Shown piece after piece: positions 1 to 10,900 of a stretch of DNA of 64,000 nucleotides; position 1 is the first letter of the stretch, and every line of letters starts with the position of its first letter. The DNA comes from Beta vulgaris subsp. vulgaris (lineage: Eukaryota; Streptophyta; Magnoliopsida; Caryophyllales; Amaranthaceae): contig NC_079210.1 of assembly GCF_026745355.1 (NCBI RefSeq), positions 9,680,980 through 9,744,979 on the forward strand. The letters are read 5' to 3'. Under the pieces are notes generated by a model that saw only the letters and a list, made by a program, of their open reading frames with translations, was not told the DNA's origin and searched no databases. The position numbers and the translations under genes are program-made.

Positions 1-135
1 AAAATATCTTTGGTGCTATTTCTTCTTCACTTTTCCTGAAATATCATCTGGTATGAAAAGATCTTTCAAAATAATAAAAAAAAAAACTCGTATGAAATGA
101 AAGATACATCCGAAAAATACCATCATCTTCGAAAT

Positions 136-474
136 TTGACCACTTTATACTCATATTAGAGGAAAAATGTGAATCCTAGAAAGATTAACCACAAAAGGAC
201 ATGTTTGGGGAAAAAGAAGAAGAAGCACAGAACAATGAAAACGAAGAAGATGATCTGAAATGTTTGAGAGTTAAATGAAGGAAAGAGAAAAAAAATTGAC
301 CACTTTATACTCATATTAGAGGAAAAATGTGAATCCTAGAAAGATTAACCACAAAAGGACATGTTTGGGGGAAAAAGAATGGAAAAAAAAAAGAAGAAGA
401 AGCACAGAACAATGAAAACGAAGAAGATGATCTGAAATGTTTGAGAGTTAAGTGAAGGAAAGAGAAAAAAAAAA
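136..474. repeat. Tandem duplication, period about 160 bp
   Basis: A block starting TTGACCACTTTATACTC is present at 136-295 and again from 296. The second copy carries a short purine insertion (about 15 bp) but otherwise repeats the first almost base for base. No coding potential is visible. The flanks 1-135 and 475-789 are AT-rich and hold nothing I recognise. Confidence 0.85.
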
Positions 475-789
475 TTGAGAACCCAGATCTGAAATTAAAA
501 GAGAGAGAATTCAGAAAGTTCCATCTTCAAGCATGAAATCTCCAGAGAATTCCAACAAGTATAGCTAGTTGATTTTTATTGGAAGTAATATGAGAGATGA
601 AATAGAAGTACAAGTATTAAATGGAGTGGGATCTAGTTAAAAAGACAAAACTATACATAAACAAATTTAAGGACATCATAGTAAAAGAAAAATAATGCAT
701 TGTGTTCATATATTGAAATTTAATTTAACCATAAAATAATCAATAATAATTAATATATAATATATTATAATTAAAAAATATGTTATTTT

Positions 790-970
790 TATCATATATA
801 AGCATAACAGCTACTTTTACCGAACACTTATATTATAAACAACTACTTTCACAGCTAAGAGCTAACAGCTACTAGCCGACAGCTAACAGCTACCTGAACA
901 GCTAACAGCTACTCCAACAGCCAACAGCTACCCAACAGCTACCCAACAGCTACTTTTGCCGAACAGGCCC
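790..970. mobile_element. PIF/Harbinger-like MITE right end with AACAGCTAC repeats
   Basis: Degenerate units of AACAGCTAC(N) are repeated about ten times between 800 and 955. The block ends in GCCGAACAGGCCC followed by TTA (971-973). Read on the other strand this is a GGGCCTGTTCGGC terminus next to a TTA target site, as expected of Tourist-type elements. The left terminus was not found, so the element is truncated or its start is uncertain. Confidence 0.45.
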
Positions 971-1646
971 TTAATCTCTCACCTCCCTCTCATTCACGTG
1001 TATCTTCACTCTCACCTCCCTCTCAATCTCTCTCCTCAATAGCCAATACCTTGGAGCTCCAACAATAAGGAATTAATGATAGAGGAAGCTAACTATGAAG
1101 AGCGAGGAAGCACTGTCGCCAGTGAAGGGGAAGAAAATAGAAGAAGGGGTTGTTAAAGGGTGGTTATTGCGGTGGTGGTGGTGCATGAGGAAAGATACAT
1201 ATAGAGTAAAGTAATCATTGGTATAGTTTTTAAATACTACTTCCTATGACTCTCTCTAATACATAAATTTCATATCGATTTCTCACTAATAGTTTCAGCC
1301 AAAAGAAATTCTAAATTGCGAAAATTGAATATAGAAATTTGTAGCAAAATTTTGTACTAATGTCCTTCTCCCATATCTGCTCAAATTTCATTTTTTCAGG
1401 ATGAAGATCAACTTGTTGTAGTGGGACAGAAGATCGAATTCAGGATAAAGATCAAACTGTTGCTTTGATTTTAATCGCAATGCTGTGATCGAATTGTTTA
1501 TGTGGGTATTGTGTGAGAAAACGAGAAGAATGGAAGAGTTGTAGTTATATGCTGAAATCTTGTCCGTGGAATTTATCTGATTTAACAATCTAGATTCTTT
1601 CTCATTTCTCACCTAATTTCCTTTCTCACATGATCCTGCCTCTCTC
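971..1646. other. No supported gene
   Basis: The stretch begins with pyrimidine-rich sequence resembling a transcript leader (about 970-1060). A 39-codon ORF starts at 1095, without a recognisable domain or splice context. It may be the remnant of a 5' exon, but nothing supports expression. Confidence 0.4.
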
Positions 1647-1744
1647 TATATATATATATATATATGTATGTATATATATATATGTATGTATATATATATG
1701 TATGTATATATATATATGTATGTATATATATATATATGTATACA

Positions 1745-1782
<38 letters not shown>

Positions 1783-1800
1783 CATACATATATATATATA
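1647..1800. repeat. (TA)n microsatellite with interspersed TATG/CATA units
   Basis: About 150 bp of alternating TA with ATGTATGT and ATACATAC interruptions. The first half carries TATG steps and the second half CATA steps, so the tract can fold back on itself. All long apparent ORFs here are translations of the repeat. Confidence 0.95.
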
Positions 1801-2509
1801 TTTCACAATTGGAGTATGCAAGCTTAATTGGAAGCTTGATGTATGCTATGACTAGCACTTGGCCGGATATAGCTTTTGCTATTGGCAAGCTCAGTAGGTA
1901 TATTAGTAATCCTAGTATGTTGCATTGGCAAGCATTGAGAAGAGTGTTAAGGTATTTGAATAAAACCTTGGATTATGTCATAACTTACAAAAGAGAACCT
2001 TCTATCTTCGAAGGTTAATTACTCGGATGCTAGTTGGATTTCCAATAAGGAAGATTATTCATCCAATAGTGGTTGGGTGTTTCTTCTTGGAGGAGGTGCT
2101 ATTTCATGGGCATCCAAGAAGCAAACATGTATAACGGATTCCACTATGCCATTGAAATTCATTGCTTTGGCATCTTGAAGAAGCGGAATGGCTAAGGAAT
2201 GTGTTGAGTGAGGTTCACTTATGGGTCAAACCTATGTCACCTCTTGCTATTCATTGTGATAGTGCATCAACCATAGCTAAAGCTTATAGCGAAGTCTACA
2301 ATGGTAAGTCAAGACACATTGGAGTTAGACATAACTATGTGCAGGAAATGATAAGGAATAGTTGTATAACTATTAATTTTGTTTGGTCTAGTTTGAACTT
2401 GGCGAATACGTTTACTAAATCGTTGTCAAGGGAACTAGTGAACAAAATGAATAAAGGGATGGTTCTTAAGCCTATTAAACAACCTATGGTGAAGGAAAAC
2501 TCTATTTGA
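1801..2509 (+). pseudogene. Ty1/copia copy A: RT end and RNase H remnant
   Basis: The sequence encodes the end of a copia reverse transcriptase and the RNase H domain. In order: the [15 protein letters not shown] and [12 protein letters not shown] blocks, the RNase H start around YSDASW (about 2023), a CDSASTIAKA block and an ADxFTK-like block (ANTFTK), ending with a stop at 2507-2509. The frame is broken near 2015 and again near 2175. The 5' boundary is abrupt: coding sequence begins directly at the last TA of the microsatellite. The fragment is about 90% identical by eye to copy B at 44.4-44.5 kb. It is not functional: gag, protease, integrase and most of RT are missing. Confidence 0.85.
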
Positions 2510-3013
2510 TGTCTAATACAACGTTAGATCTCAAATTCAAAGAGGATAGTACTTCTCTAGAAGGTTGGGAGCACTTGTTTAATACATCCCGAGGTTAGTG
2601 CTTGTTGCTACAATGTTAAAGAGGTTGAATTTATTCTTAATAAATCTTTGATAAAATGCTCAATCGTAGGAGCATGTTCGTAAAGATTTACCTATATACG
2701 CTAGAGGTTTGGCCGCTTCACCAAGTCTAAGGCTTGACTTAGAACGCTTATGAATGGATATGGACACCAAGGCTTCATAGGTGTCGGAGGCTAAAGAACC
2801 TAGTTTATGTTTATGTGTATTAGTATTTTCAATAATTTGTAATGGTTATATGATTCAAAGCTTTGTCTATCATTATAATCGAAATTATTGTAAAGTTACT
2901 TTTACTAAATGGAAATTCAATCGTAAGATATTTCCATGATGCATGAACATGGTTGTTTGAGATTTATAGCAAGTTGAAAACCTTTCAACATTACCCTATA
3001 AATGGGAGAGGAT
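2510..3013 (+). other. Copia copy A 3' non-coding region up to the polypurine tract
   Basis: Between the polyprotein stop and the 3' LTR lies about 500 bp of AT-rich sequence without an ORF. It ends in a purine-rich run, AATGGGAGAGGAT, directly before the LTR, which is the expected polypurine tract position for plus-strand priming. Confidence 0.6.
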
Positions 3014-3793
3014 TGTTGGAACATTTATAGGGTAATGGATTTTATGCTCATATGATCATATACTAGAAGAGGAGGAGGTCTAGTATGCAATAGATTAGAG
3101 TACACAAAATTGCAAAGGCACGTGGAAAAACCAAGGAAAACAGAAGCTGGTCGCGAGTCACGACCTGGGGGCCTTGTCGCGATTCGCGAGTCGCGACGTG
3201 TCTTATGTCTTGCGACGTGAAAAGATGCTTTGACGGTTTTCAACCGTTGTGATGTGTACGTTATCCGTTTAAGGACTATTAGGATCCGTAAATCAGTGGA
3301 TTAAAGGTCCTTAATCAGTGATTAAAGGTCCTTAAGCAGTGATTAAAGGGGGAGGTTATGAAAGTAACCACTCTAATCTATGAAGGATATATTTTCTATA
3401 TAACCTTTGTGTTTCCTATGTGGAGGGGGTTAGGAAAAGGGGGAGGTTATGAAAGTAACCACTCTAATCTATGAAGGATATATTTTCTATATAACCTTTG
3501 TGTTTCCTATGAGGAGGGGGTTAGGAAAATCAGAATTTTAACTCTCAAAACTTCTTGCTTTGCTTGAGAGAAACTTTGCTAATTTCTCTTGAGTGTTCTT
3601 CACAAACTCCAAACATAAGTTTTTGTTGATTCACTTAGAAGATCATCTAAGTGAATTGTTCTCTCCATTGTATCTCATTAGTTATTTCGTGGTAACCCGA
3701 TGATCCTAGAGGGGTGAAATTAAACTAATAGGAAAGCGTAGTTTCCGTGCCTTGTAGTGGTATATCCGCTTCTCTCGTTGATCACACCTAACA
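3014..3793 (+). repeat. 3' LTR of copia copy A
   Basis: It starts TGTTGGAACATTTATAG and ends in TAACA. The same start occurs on the minus strand at 49706 as the 5' LTR of copy B, and the two also share a downstream AATTAAACTAATAG block. The LTR contains a TATA-like CTATATAA (twice, see the tandem duplication) and a GC-rich patch with TCGCGA palindromes around 3150-3200. The end point is inferred from the TGTT/AACA symmetry and from comparison with copy B. No 5' LTR or target duplication is visible. Confidence 0.7.
3348..3529 (+). promoter_or_regulatory. 91-bp tandem duplication of the LTR TATA region
   Basis: Positions 3348-3438 and 3439-3529 are near-identical copies, each with GGGGGAGGTTATGAAAG, a CTATATAA box and a GGAGGGGGTTAGGAAAA tail. 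The LTR therefore carries two putative core promoters in series. A shorter GTGATTAAAGGTCCTTAA unit of about 21 bp is repeated just upstream (3296-3346). Confidence 0.7.
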
Positions 3794-3839
3794 CAAACCA
3801 CCTAAAATAAATACTAATGGTTCTTTATATTTGGATACA

Positions 3840-4340
3840 AAATAGGCCCATTTTACTGTAGAGATCATCGAGTAAATTGGATCAAAGGCATTCAAACTTC
3901 AACCTTCTCATCTAATGCAACTTGAGGCTAATGTTTGAGCAATTCTTCTATCACTGACATGGATGGAGGGGAAACAATGGCAGCATTGCGTCGTTGCCCC
4001 ACTAACTATATATTTTTGTTGTTCGAGCCATTTACCTGAACATGAAATGAAAAACTTCTTATCTATCATCCGACGCAAGGTGCTCCTCTGGGCACAAACA
4101 TATAATAGGATCATTCATGAAGAGGAGCAACGAAGCTAGCAGACGCCTTAACCAAAGCGACTAAGTAGTTGTATTTAGTCTAACCGCCCTCGCCTAGATT
4201 GTATTAAAGCATATTTAGCAGACAAGGCAAATTGTAATCTTGCAGATACTTTTAGAGTTGATCCCCATGTGGATCATCACGGTTTGCAACAAACTCTATT
4301 AGTAGTTAATCTATGCTTCTTTTTTCAAAAAAAAAAAAAG
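3840..4340 (+). mobile_element. 3' end of a LINE (L1-type), decayed
   Basis: A plus-strand block ends in a TTTTTTCAAAAAAAA-type poly(A) at 4325-4340, as plant L1 elements do. Upstream, broken frames contain a His-...-ADALTKA-like segment (about 4110-4165) reminiscent of the RNase H end of LINE ORF2. There is no intact frame and no endonuclease or RT. The family assignment rests on the tail and one weak motif. Confidence 0.5.
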
Positions 4341-4383
4341 TTTACCATCAATTATAACCACTAACCAAAATAACAACCTATTC

Positions 4384-4511
4384 AACTAAGGATGTCTTAG
4401 CCTAGTGGTTAAAATTAAGATGCTGTAAACAATAAGTCTCAGATTCGAATCCCCTTTCCCTTCTTTGTATTATACTGCTTTCGTGACTCATATGGATCAA
4501 AAAAGAAAATA
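4384..4511 (+). mobile_element. tRNA-derived SINE with 13-bp target duplication
   Basis: An A box (TAGCCTAGTGG) and a B box (GATTCGAATCC) lie about 45 bp apart, at the spacing of an RNA polymerase III promoter. An A-rich tail follows (CAAAAAAGAAAATA). The insertion is flanked by TAACAACCTATTC (4371-4383) and TAACAGCCTATTC (4512-4524), a 13-bp duplication with one mismatch. It lies about 450 bp beyond the stop codon of the ABCG3-like gene. It is not a tRNA gene: the cloverleaf arms do not pair and the tail is SINE-like. Confidence 0.75.
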
Positions 4512-4524
4512 TAACAGCCTATTC

Positions 4525-4965
4525 CTTCTCGAGATCTACTTTCTAAAATGATAGAAGTGAATCTACCATTTCTCATCTTCCACTGCTTTGCTTTATCTCC
4601 GGTTTCATGTGTCCAAAATATGACGCCTCTGACTTGTATAACCACTAGTCATCATCTCAAATTGAAAGTTGCCTCCCTAAAAACTTTATTTCAACTCCAG
4701 CAAACTTTGTACTTGAAACCCAAAACCAAACCTGCCACTCTCATTGCTCAAAAAGACAGGCATTGCAATACCACACCGTGCTCCAATAACTCAAAATAGA
4801 AACTGACAAGCATGGAGCGACAGATAGAGAGCTGCCAAGCCTTGCTTACCCACGCCGTAGACAGATGACTAACAATAACCAATAAATCTCAATAAATCTT
4901 TAAAATATGGGTTTCCATCATCTGCGACAGCAGAGGAAGAAAAACAAATACCTCTTTCCATTCAT
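4525..4965 (-). other. Putative 3'UTR and downstream flank of the ABCG3-like gene
   Basis: About 440 bp follow the stop codon on the minus strand, with no competing ORF or repeat. A 3'UTR of ordinary plant length fits here; no single polyadenylation signal stands out. Confidence 0.4.
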
Positions 4966-7900
4966 TCATTCATTTCTCATTGTATTAAGATTACAATGAC
5001 AAAGTTTGCTCCTAATCAAACCTTTCCCTACACGAAGACTTAGCAAAATGAAGACAAAGAAGCGATAACCAACTGCCATAAGAAACAGCACCAACAAATT
5101 ATTCCACTTAGCGTTAATGTTGGATGAGATATTATACGCGCTGCTAACTGCCTGATATCCTGATATGGCCCTCACTTCTCCCACGGCGAAGTTAGTGCCC
5201 ACATATTCATTCTCTAAAAGTCCCTGGAAAACATCAAAGTGAATGGCAGGGTCATTCTGTTGTGTCTAATAAAAGTAAGGATCATATATTTTAGAAACAA
5301 AAGGCAATACTCTATGCAATTACAATTTACAAAGATATCGAACTCAATAGTTTATGCATCATAACACAGATGCAGGAAACTCACATAATGGAAGAACCTA
5401 TTTTACTTAGACTCTTCATTTACCTCAAGTATCAGAGTTAGATCCTCGAATCTAAACATTGGTATGGAGTATGGACACTTTGACACTTCCATTTAGGCAA
5501 AATAAAATAGCAGTCTGACACTCAGACATGAGCCCATGTCCCACATGAATACCCGAGTTTGACAAGTATATTGAGTTCAAGTAACATAAGGGAAAAGAAA
5601 ATGAAAAGAGATCAATAAGAGATGGAAAACATATACTTGCCTGGATGGAGTAAGTGTGAAAGGCAATGTAGGACATAGGGTGAGCCCATATCGGTCCAGG
5701 CAAATCACTACGGATCCTGAAGTAGCCAGCTGAGAGCATCATCATGATCTGAATGCAGAAGGTACTCATTAAGTCAGCATATAAGGTAAGAGAGTTGTTA
5801 ATCAGACTTAATAGCGCTATTTTTACTCGAAAATTTTTATAGCAACTTGAAACCAAATTTGCTTCAAGAAACCTATAATATGATTTTGCTCACTCTGAAA
5901 AAAGCCAAAATTCTCATCGCAAATTCAAACCAAAATTTTCAAGGAACCTATAATATAACATTGCTTCCTCTGAAAAATGCTACCATAAGAAACCTCTAAT
6001 ATGATCATCGTGATCAGTGAACTCACATGTACAAGCACTATAGTCAAAATGCTCCAGAAAACATCTAACTGAAAGGCTGCAACAGCCAACAGTAATCCTT
6101 CATTGATCAGAAGGCAAGTAAAGAAATTCAATACGAAGTACATCAACAAGCTGAATTCATCTCGTAAACCGATCAAGAAATAGAAGGCAAGACTTGATGA
6201 AATAGAAATTAGGAACAGGAAAGGTATGCTAGATAGAAGTTGTCCAATAAGAAAAACAAATGCTCCAGAATGCTTATTTGAATCTTCACACGCATATATC
6301 TGCAAAACAAACACTTTCAGATTAGCTCCAACAGCCAAGATGCAAGTATAAAACAAACAAGAATGCTCACCCTAAAGATTAAGAAGATATATCATCACTC
6401 AGATATAAAGAACCACTAAATCCTGAATCTAAGACCAAAAGAATGTGGAAAATCTAACCTTTATTTCTTTCATATGCGCTCGCATGCCAGCAACGCTCAG
6501 AAGAGACGTGAATGATATGAATACAAATATAGCTGCAACTCTAGCCTGCAGATCAAGACAGGAAGAAAAGCAAAGATAACCAAAGCAATTATAACCAACA
6601 ATGTAATTTATACGTTCATCAACAAGCATAACAAACTAAGCCTCAAAATGTGGATCTGTAGTCTAACAATTCAGAAGGTAAAGCTGATACAAAACATGCT
6701 TGGTTGATATCATTATGAGCCGTTTGACCTCCAAAACCCCATAACAAAATAAGCTCAAAATTAAATGGATTGAGTAAAAGATTAGTAAAAAACGATAAAA
6801 AGGTCATGTATGAAGGAAAGCTATATTAATATACACACATGAAAAATCAAGCACAGCAAGACACCATTAACTTATATAAGAAAATGAGAACTTGTATCAA
6901 TTAACAACATTACAGGAATAAATGAGGAACTTAGTGTGAGAACATTGATTGAAGTATTTTAAAAAGATTGATAAACAAATTAAATTCATCTTGGATTCAA
7001 AAACACCTTTGTTTCAGTTTGACAATCTTGAAATCAGACAAAATTGTAATAACGAGATATAGAAGATACTCCTGCTAGGAAGCAAGCAAGAAAAAATGAT
7101 ATTCTACTTTTTTGGGGGGGGGGGGGAAATGCCAAAGGTAACCAAGTTATGACTTTAGGCCTTAGGGGCATTGAAGGAGAGGAGAGAAGAAAAATAAAAG
7201 TTAAGGGTAAAAATGTCAATTTGGTATATCATTGTTGCATTACATTTCTATCAGGACATTTCAATAGTCATTTAGACCTTAATAGTCATTTAGACCTTAG
7301 GAATAATCAACAGAAAGCATAAAATATGGGGGGTTATATGAGCAAAAGTTACGAAAATTTCCCGGTTCATAGCTAAGAGGAATCCTACGAAAAACCTTAC
7401 CTGGCTGTTTTTAACCACTCCTTCTTTAACTCTTTCTACTAACTCGTGCTGAAATTGCTTACAGCTTTTTACTACTCCTGCAGTCATGCTCCATTATGCT
7501 TTCTAATTAATAACTCCTTTACTTACAGTTGCACACATTTGATGCTTTGTTCAGTTTGTTGGTGGTGTCTTGTTCCTTCTAGTAAAACTTGCATATTATT
7601 GCTTTTTTCCCTGTTCATAGCTAAGAGGAATCCTACGGAAAAAAAGGTACCTAGCTTTTTTTAACCACTCCTTTGTTAACTCTTTCTACTAACTCGTGCC
7701 AAAGTATTGGTTACAGCTTTTCACTACTCTTGCAATCATGCTCCCTTATGCTTTCTAATTTAACGGGATGTGCAACTGCAGACTGCTCTCATAGTTATGT
7801 TTTATTCTTAAACTTTCTAAACACTTAACCTTCTTTATTTATACTAGCACATGTTTCGATACCCAAACAGGTAACCCACTCCAGGCTTATTAGGTCCAAA

Positions 7901-10900
7901 TTTATCTGCCCTGCATTGTTACATGGTATTTATTAGGTCAGTACTTACAGGGTTGTATTATGATAGCTTGACGTAAGGATATTGTTGCGTCAGTCCTCTA
8001 CGTGGGTGAAACTGACAGCCTTAACTCTTTTTAATATGAACCTAAACTGGACTCATTAAGGTTCTATTCTCCTCAACTTATCAAAAATAAGTTTGAGTAA
8101 AAATAAGTTTAGTTCAGCAAAAATAACTTAAGTTTAGCAAAAATAAGTTCACTAAAAATAAGTTCAGGAAAAATAATTTAAGTTCAGCAAAAATAAGCAA
8201 AGTTCAACAAAATCTGCTCTCAATTTCAGCAACGATAAGTTCAGTTAAAATAAGTTTAGCAAGTAAAAATAAGTTCAGTTAAGCAAGAATAAATAAAGTT
8301 CAACAAAAATAAGTTAAATTCAGCAAAAATAAGTTAAGTTCAGCAAAAATAAGTTAAGATCAGCAAAAAAACAAGTTAACTTCAGTTAATATAGTTGAAA
8401 AGAACAGAGCCCAAAATGGAAAAATTACCATATTTAGGTTTCTAGAAATTTTCAGATAATGAGTTGGACCACTTTTAACCTAATTCAAGATAATAGATTC
8501 AGGTAAATTCCCTATTGATTATAAAATAGCAGTAAAATGCACATCACACACGGCCAACTACAAGTAGACATTGGAAGGTTCAAAACAACAAGCCTCCCCT
8601 GAAGTGGGAATAAGCAGCCAACAGCCACAAGTAACAACAGTATGAGAGCCAACTAGAAAAGATTACTAAAGCAGGCAGAAGATGGGGTAGCCAGAGGCAG
8701 AGATACACAGTCAATTCTTCCACAGTTTAGCATAACACGCTCCAAAAACAAAAAAAAAAAAAAATTGTGGCAACTCACCACAACAGAAGACAATGAATGC
8801 CCCAAGCCTGAAAAGACAGTACCAATACAGAGTGCCAATAGCATATTGAGAACCAAGCGAAGCCAGTAATATTTCCATTCTCTGGACATAATTAATAATG
8901 ACCTCCAGGTCAAAACTGCAATCCTCGTAGCCTTGCCAGCCTTTCCTTTGCTTTTCAGAACAGGACCTTCCTGAAGAGAAATTTTAAAGAAGACGGAAAT
9001 GTGATACTTGGAGCACAGATTATGTTAATGTGTTGCCATAAAGAAAATCACAAAACTGCTTTCGTACCCCTTGTCCCCAAAAATTTACAATGAAGTTGTG
9101 TCCAACCCTGTTCATTATCTTACTTGCAATTATAGAGGACTAATATACAGCTCATTTGGATTTCTTCTATAAATCTCTAGAGGCAGATTCTGAGTTCTTC
9201 AAGGGAATAGCTCATAATAATTTTTTCATCTCTCATTCAAGAAGTTTTACATTACACAAGCAATGAGCAAATCTCAGGTATTGATAGAATTGCATAGTTT
9301 TCTAGAGTACATCAGATGATTAGAGCGTAATCAATAAGGCAATTGTTTACTGTTGCGATATGAATATGCATGAACAGACTTAAAATGTGTTGTTATGAAT
9401 CCAGATAAGAATCATGGAGTAAGCGTAGATATACTCCATGTGACTAAAAAACTAGTCCCTTTTCTGAAAAATTGGGACCAACATGTCAAAGTGGAGCTGA
9501 GTATGAAATATGAACCCACATAAGTAACTGATACATGTGAGCTTACGAGTCTTGAATATAAAAAATAAAAAATAAAAAATTGAGCAAACAAGGAAAGAAA
9601 ACTACAGACAGACAAATATATAGCAGCAAGCCAGCAACAAACCTTTTCGGTGAGCTTAATAATCATTGCCTCAACAGCAGCAGCATCTGCGGATGACTTG
9701 TAAGTTGCTTCAAGGGTACGAATAGCAACAGCCGTATCCATATTCACTGCTGACAAGTCACCGTGGTCATCCTGTTGACGTTCATCATTCTCTTTATAAC
9801 TCTAGTCCAAAGATGGAAATAAAAGGACTATACAGAGCATGGCATGAACATGATGGTTGTAGACTTGTAGGTGTTCATCAGATTGCTAAATATTGTAAGA
9901 AGTATGAGAGAAACAGAACTGATAACATCAGTTCACATCCAAGTTCACATCCATAATTTTTCGTATCCTCAAGCTTTGAGTTGCTTTACATTCTTAATAT
10001 AAGGCTAAACATTAAGTTAACTGCTCTTGATTTTGTACCTGTAAGTTTTTACACATTGCAATGATCCTGTCGAAGTCCGTATTGATTGCTCGCAAGAAAT
10101 GATCAGAAGGACTTTGCATTATCGGGCATGGAAATCCAGCATTGGAGAAGTGCTTCACCAGCAAACAAGAATTATATTAGTTACATGGGAAAATGTTCAT
10201 TTAGAGCTTACAAGATACTGGAAAAGGAAAAAAACTCTCTTGAAAATCTAGTATTATTCCAAGAAATGTTGTACACTTGTACATATAAAGAAAACTTAGA
10301 GCATTCAACATTCCAACTCTAACTACTCATCCAGCAAATAAATAATAAAAAATGACCCAAAACTGAATAAATTTGCATGCTAAAAATGAAATTGAAAGAC
10401 TTGCATATGAGACTGATAATAAAATAGAATACAGGAGTACCCATAGGGAAAAAAAAAAAGTCACAGAAAGAAAAATTTGATAAAAGCAAATCGCATTTGA
10501 TATTTTTGGAGGCTTTGCATGTTTGGAATGTTGGTTCTGGATAAAGCAATGAGTGCAATTAAAGAAATAACAGAGATATAAGTCACAATTTCTGTAGCTA
10601 ATTGAATTTTACCTGCAAACAAGACAATGTTTCTCCGAAAAAGAGTGTGTTCCCATTTGAAAGTAGGCAGATTCGGTCAAACAGGCCAAAGACTTCCGTG
10701 CTGCTCTGGTAGATCGTGAAGATAAGGGTGTACCCTGTGCTTGCAAGCTTCTTCAATGTAACCATCATAAGAAGTGCCGAGACACTGAAACACAGGAATT
10801 CATTCATTTTCAGTGTATTAATTAGGTATACATCATTATAATATTCATCATGACAGTTCCAGATGAAGCAGCTGAAATTCGCTTATGGGCTCAAATAGAA

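Noticed and set aside
1095..1214. 39-codon ORF after a leader-like sequence
   Set aside because: Too short, with no homology or splice evidence; kept only as a note.
1609..1888. Several overlapping Tyr/Ile-rich ORFs on both strands
   Set aside because: They are translations of the TA microsatellite in different frames.
4384..4511. A tRNA gene
   Set aside because: A and B boxes are present, but the cloverleaf does not fold, and a poly(A)-like tail and long target duplication identify a SINE.
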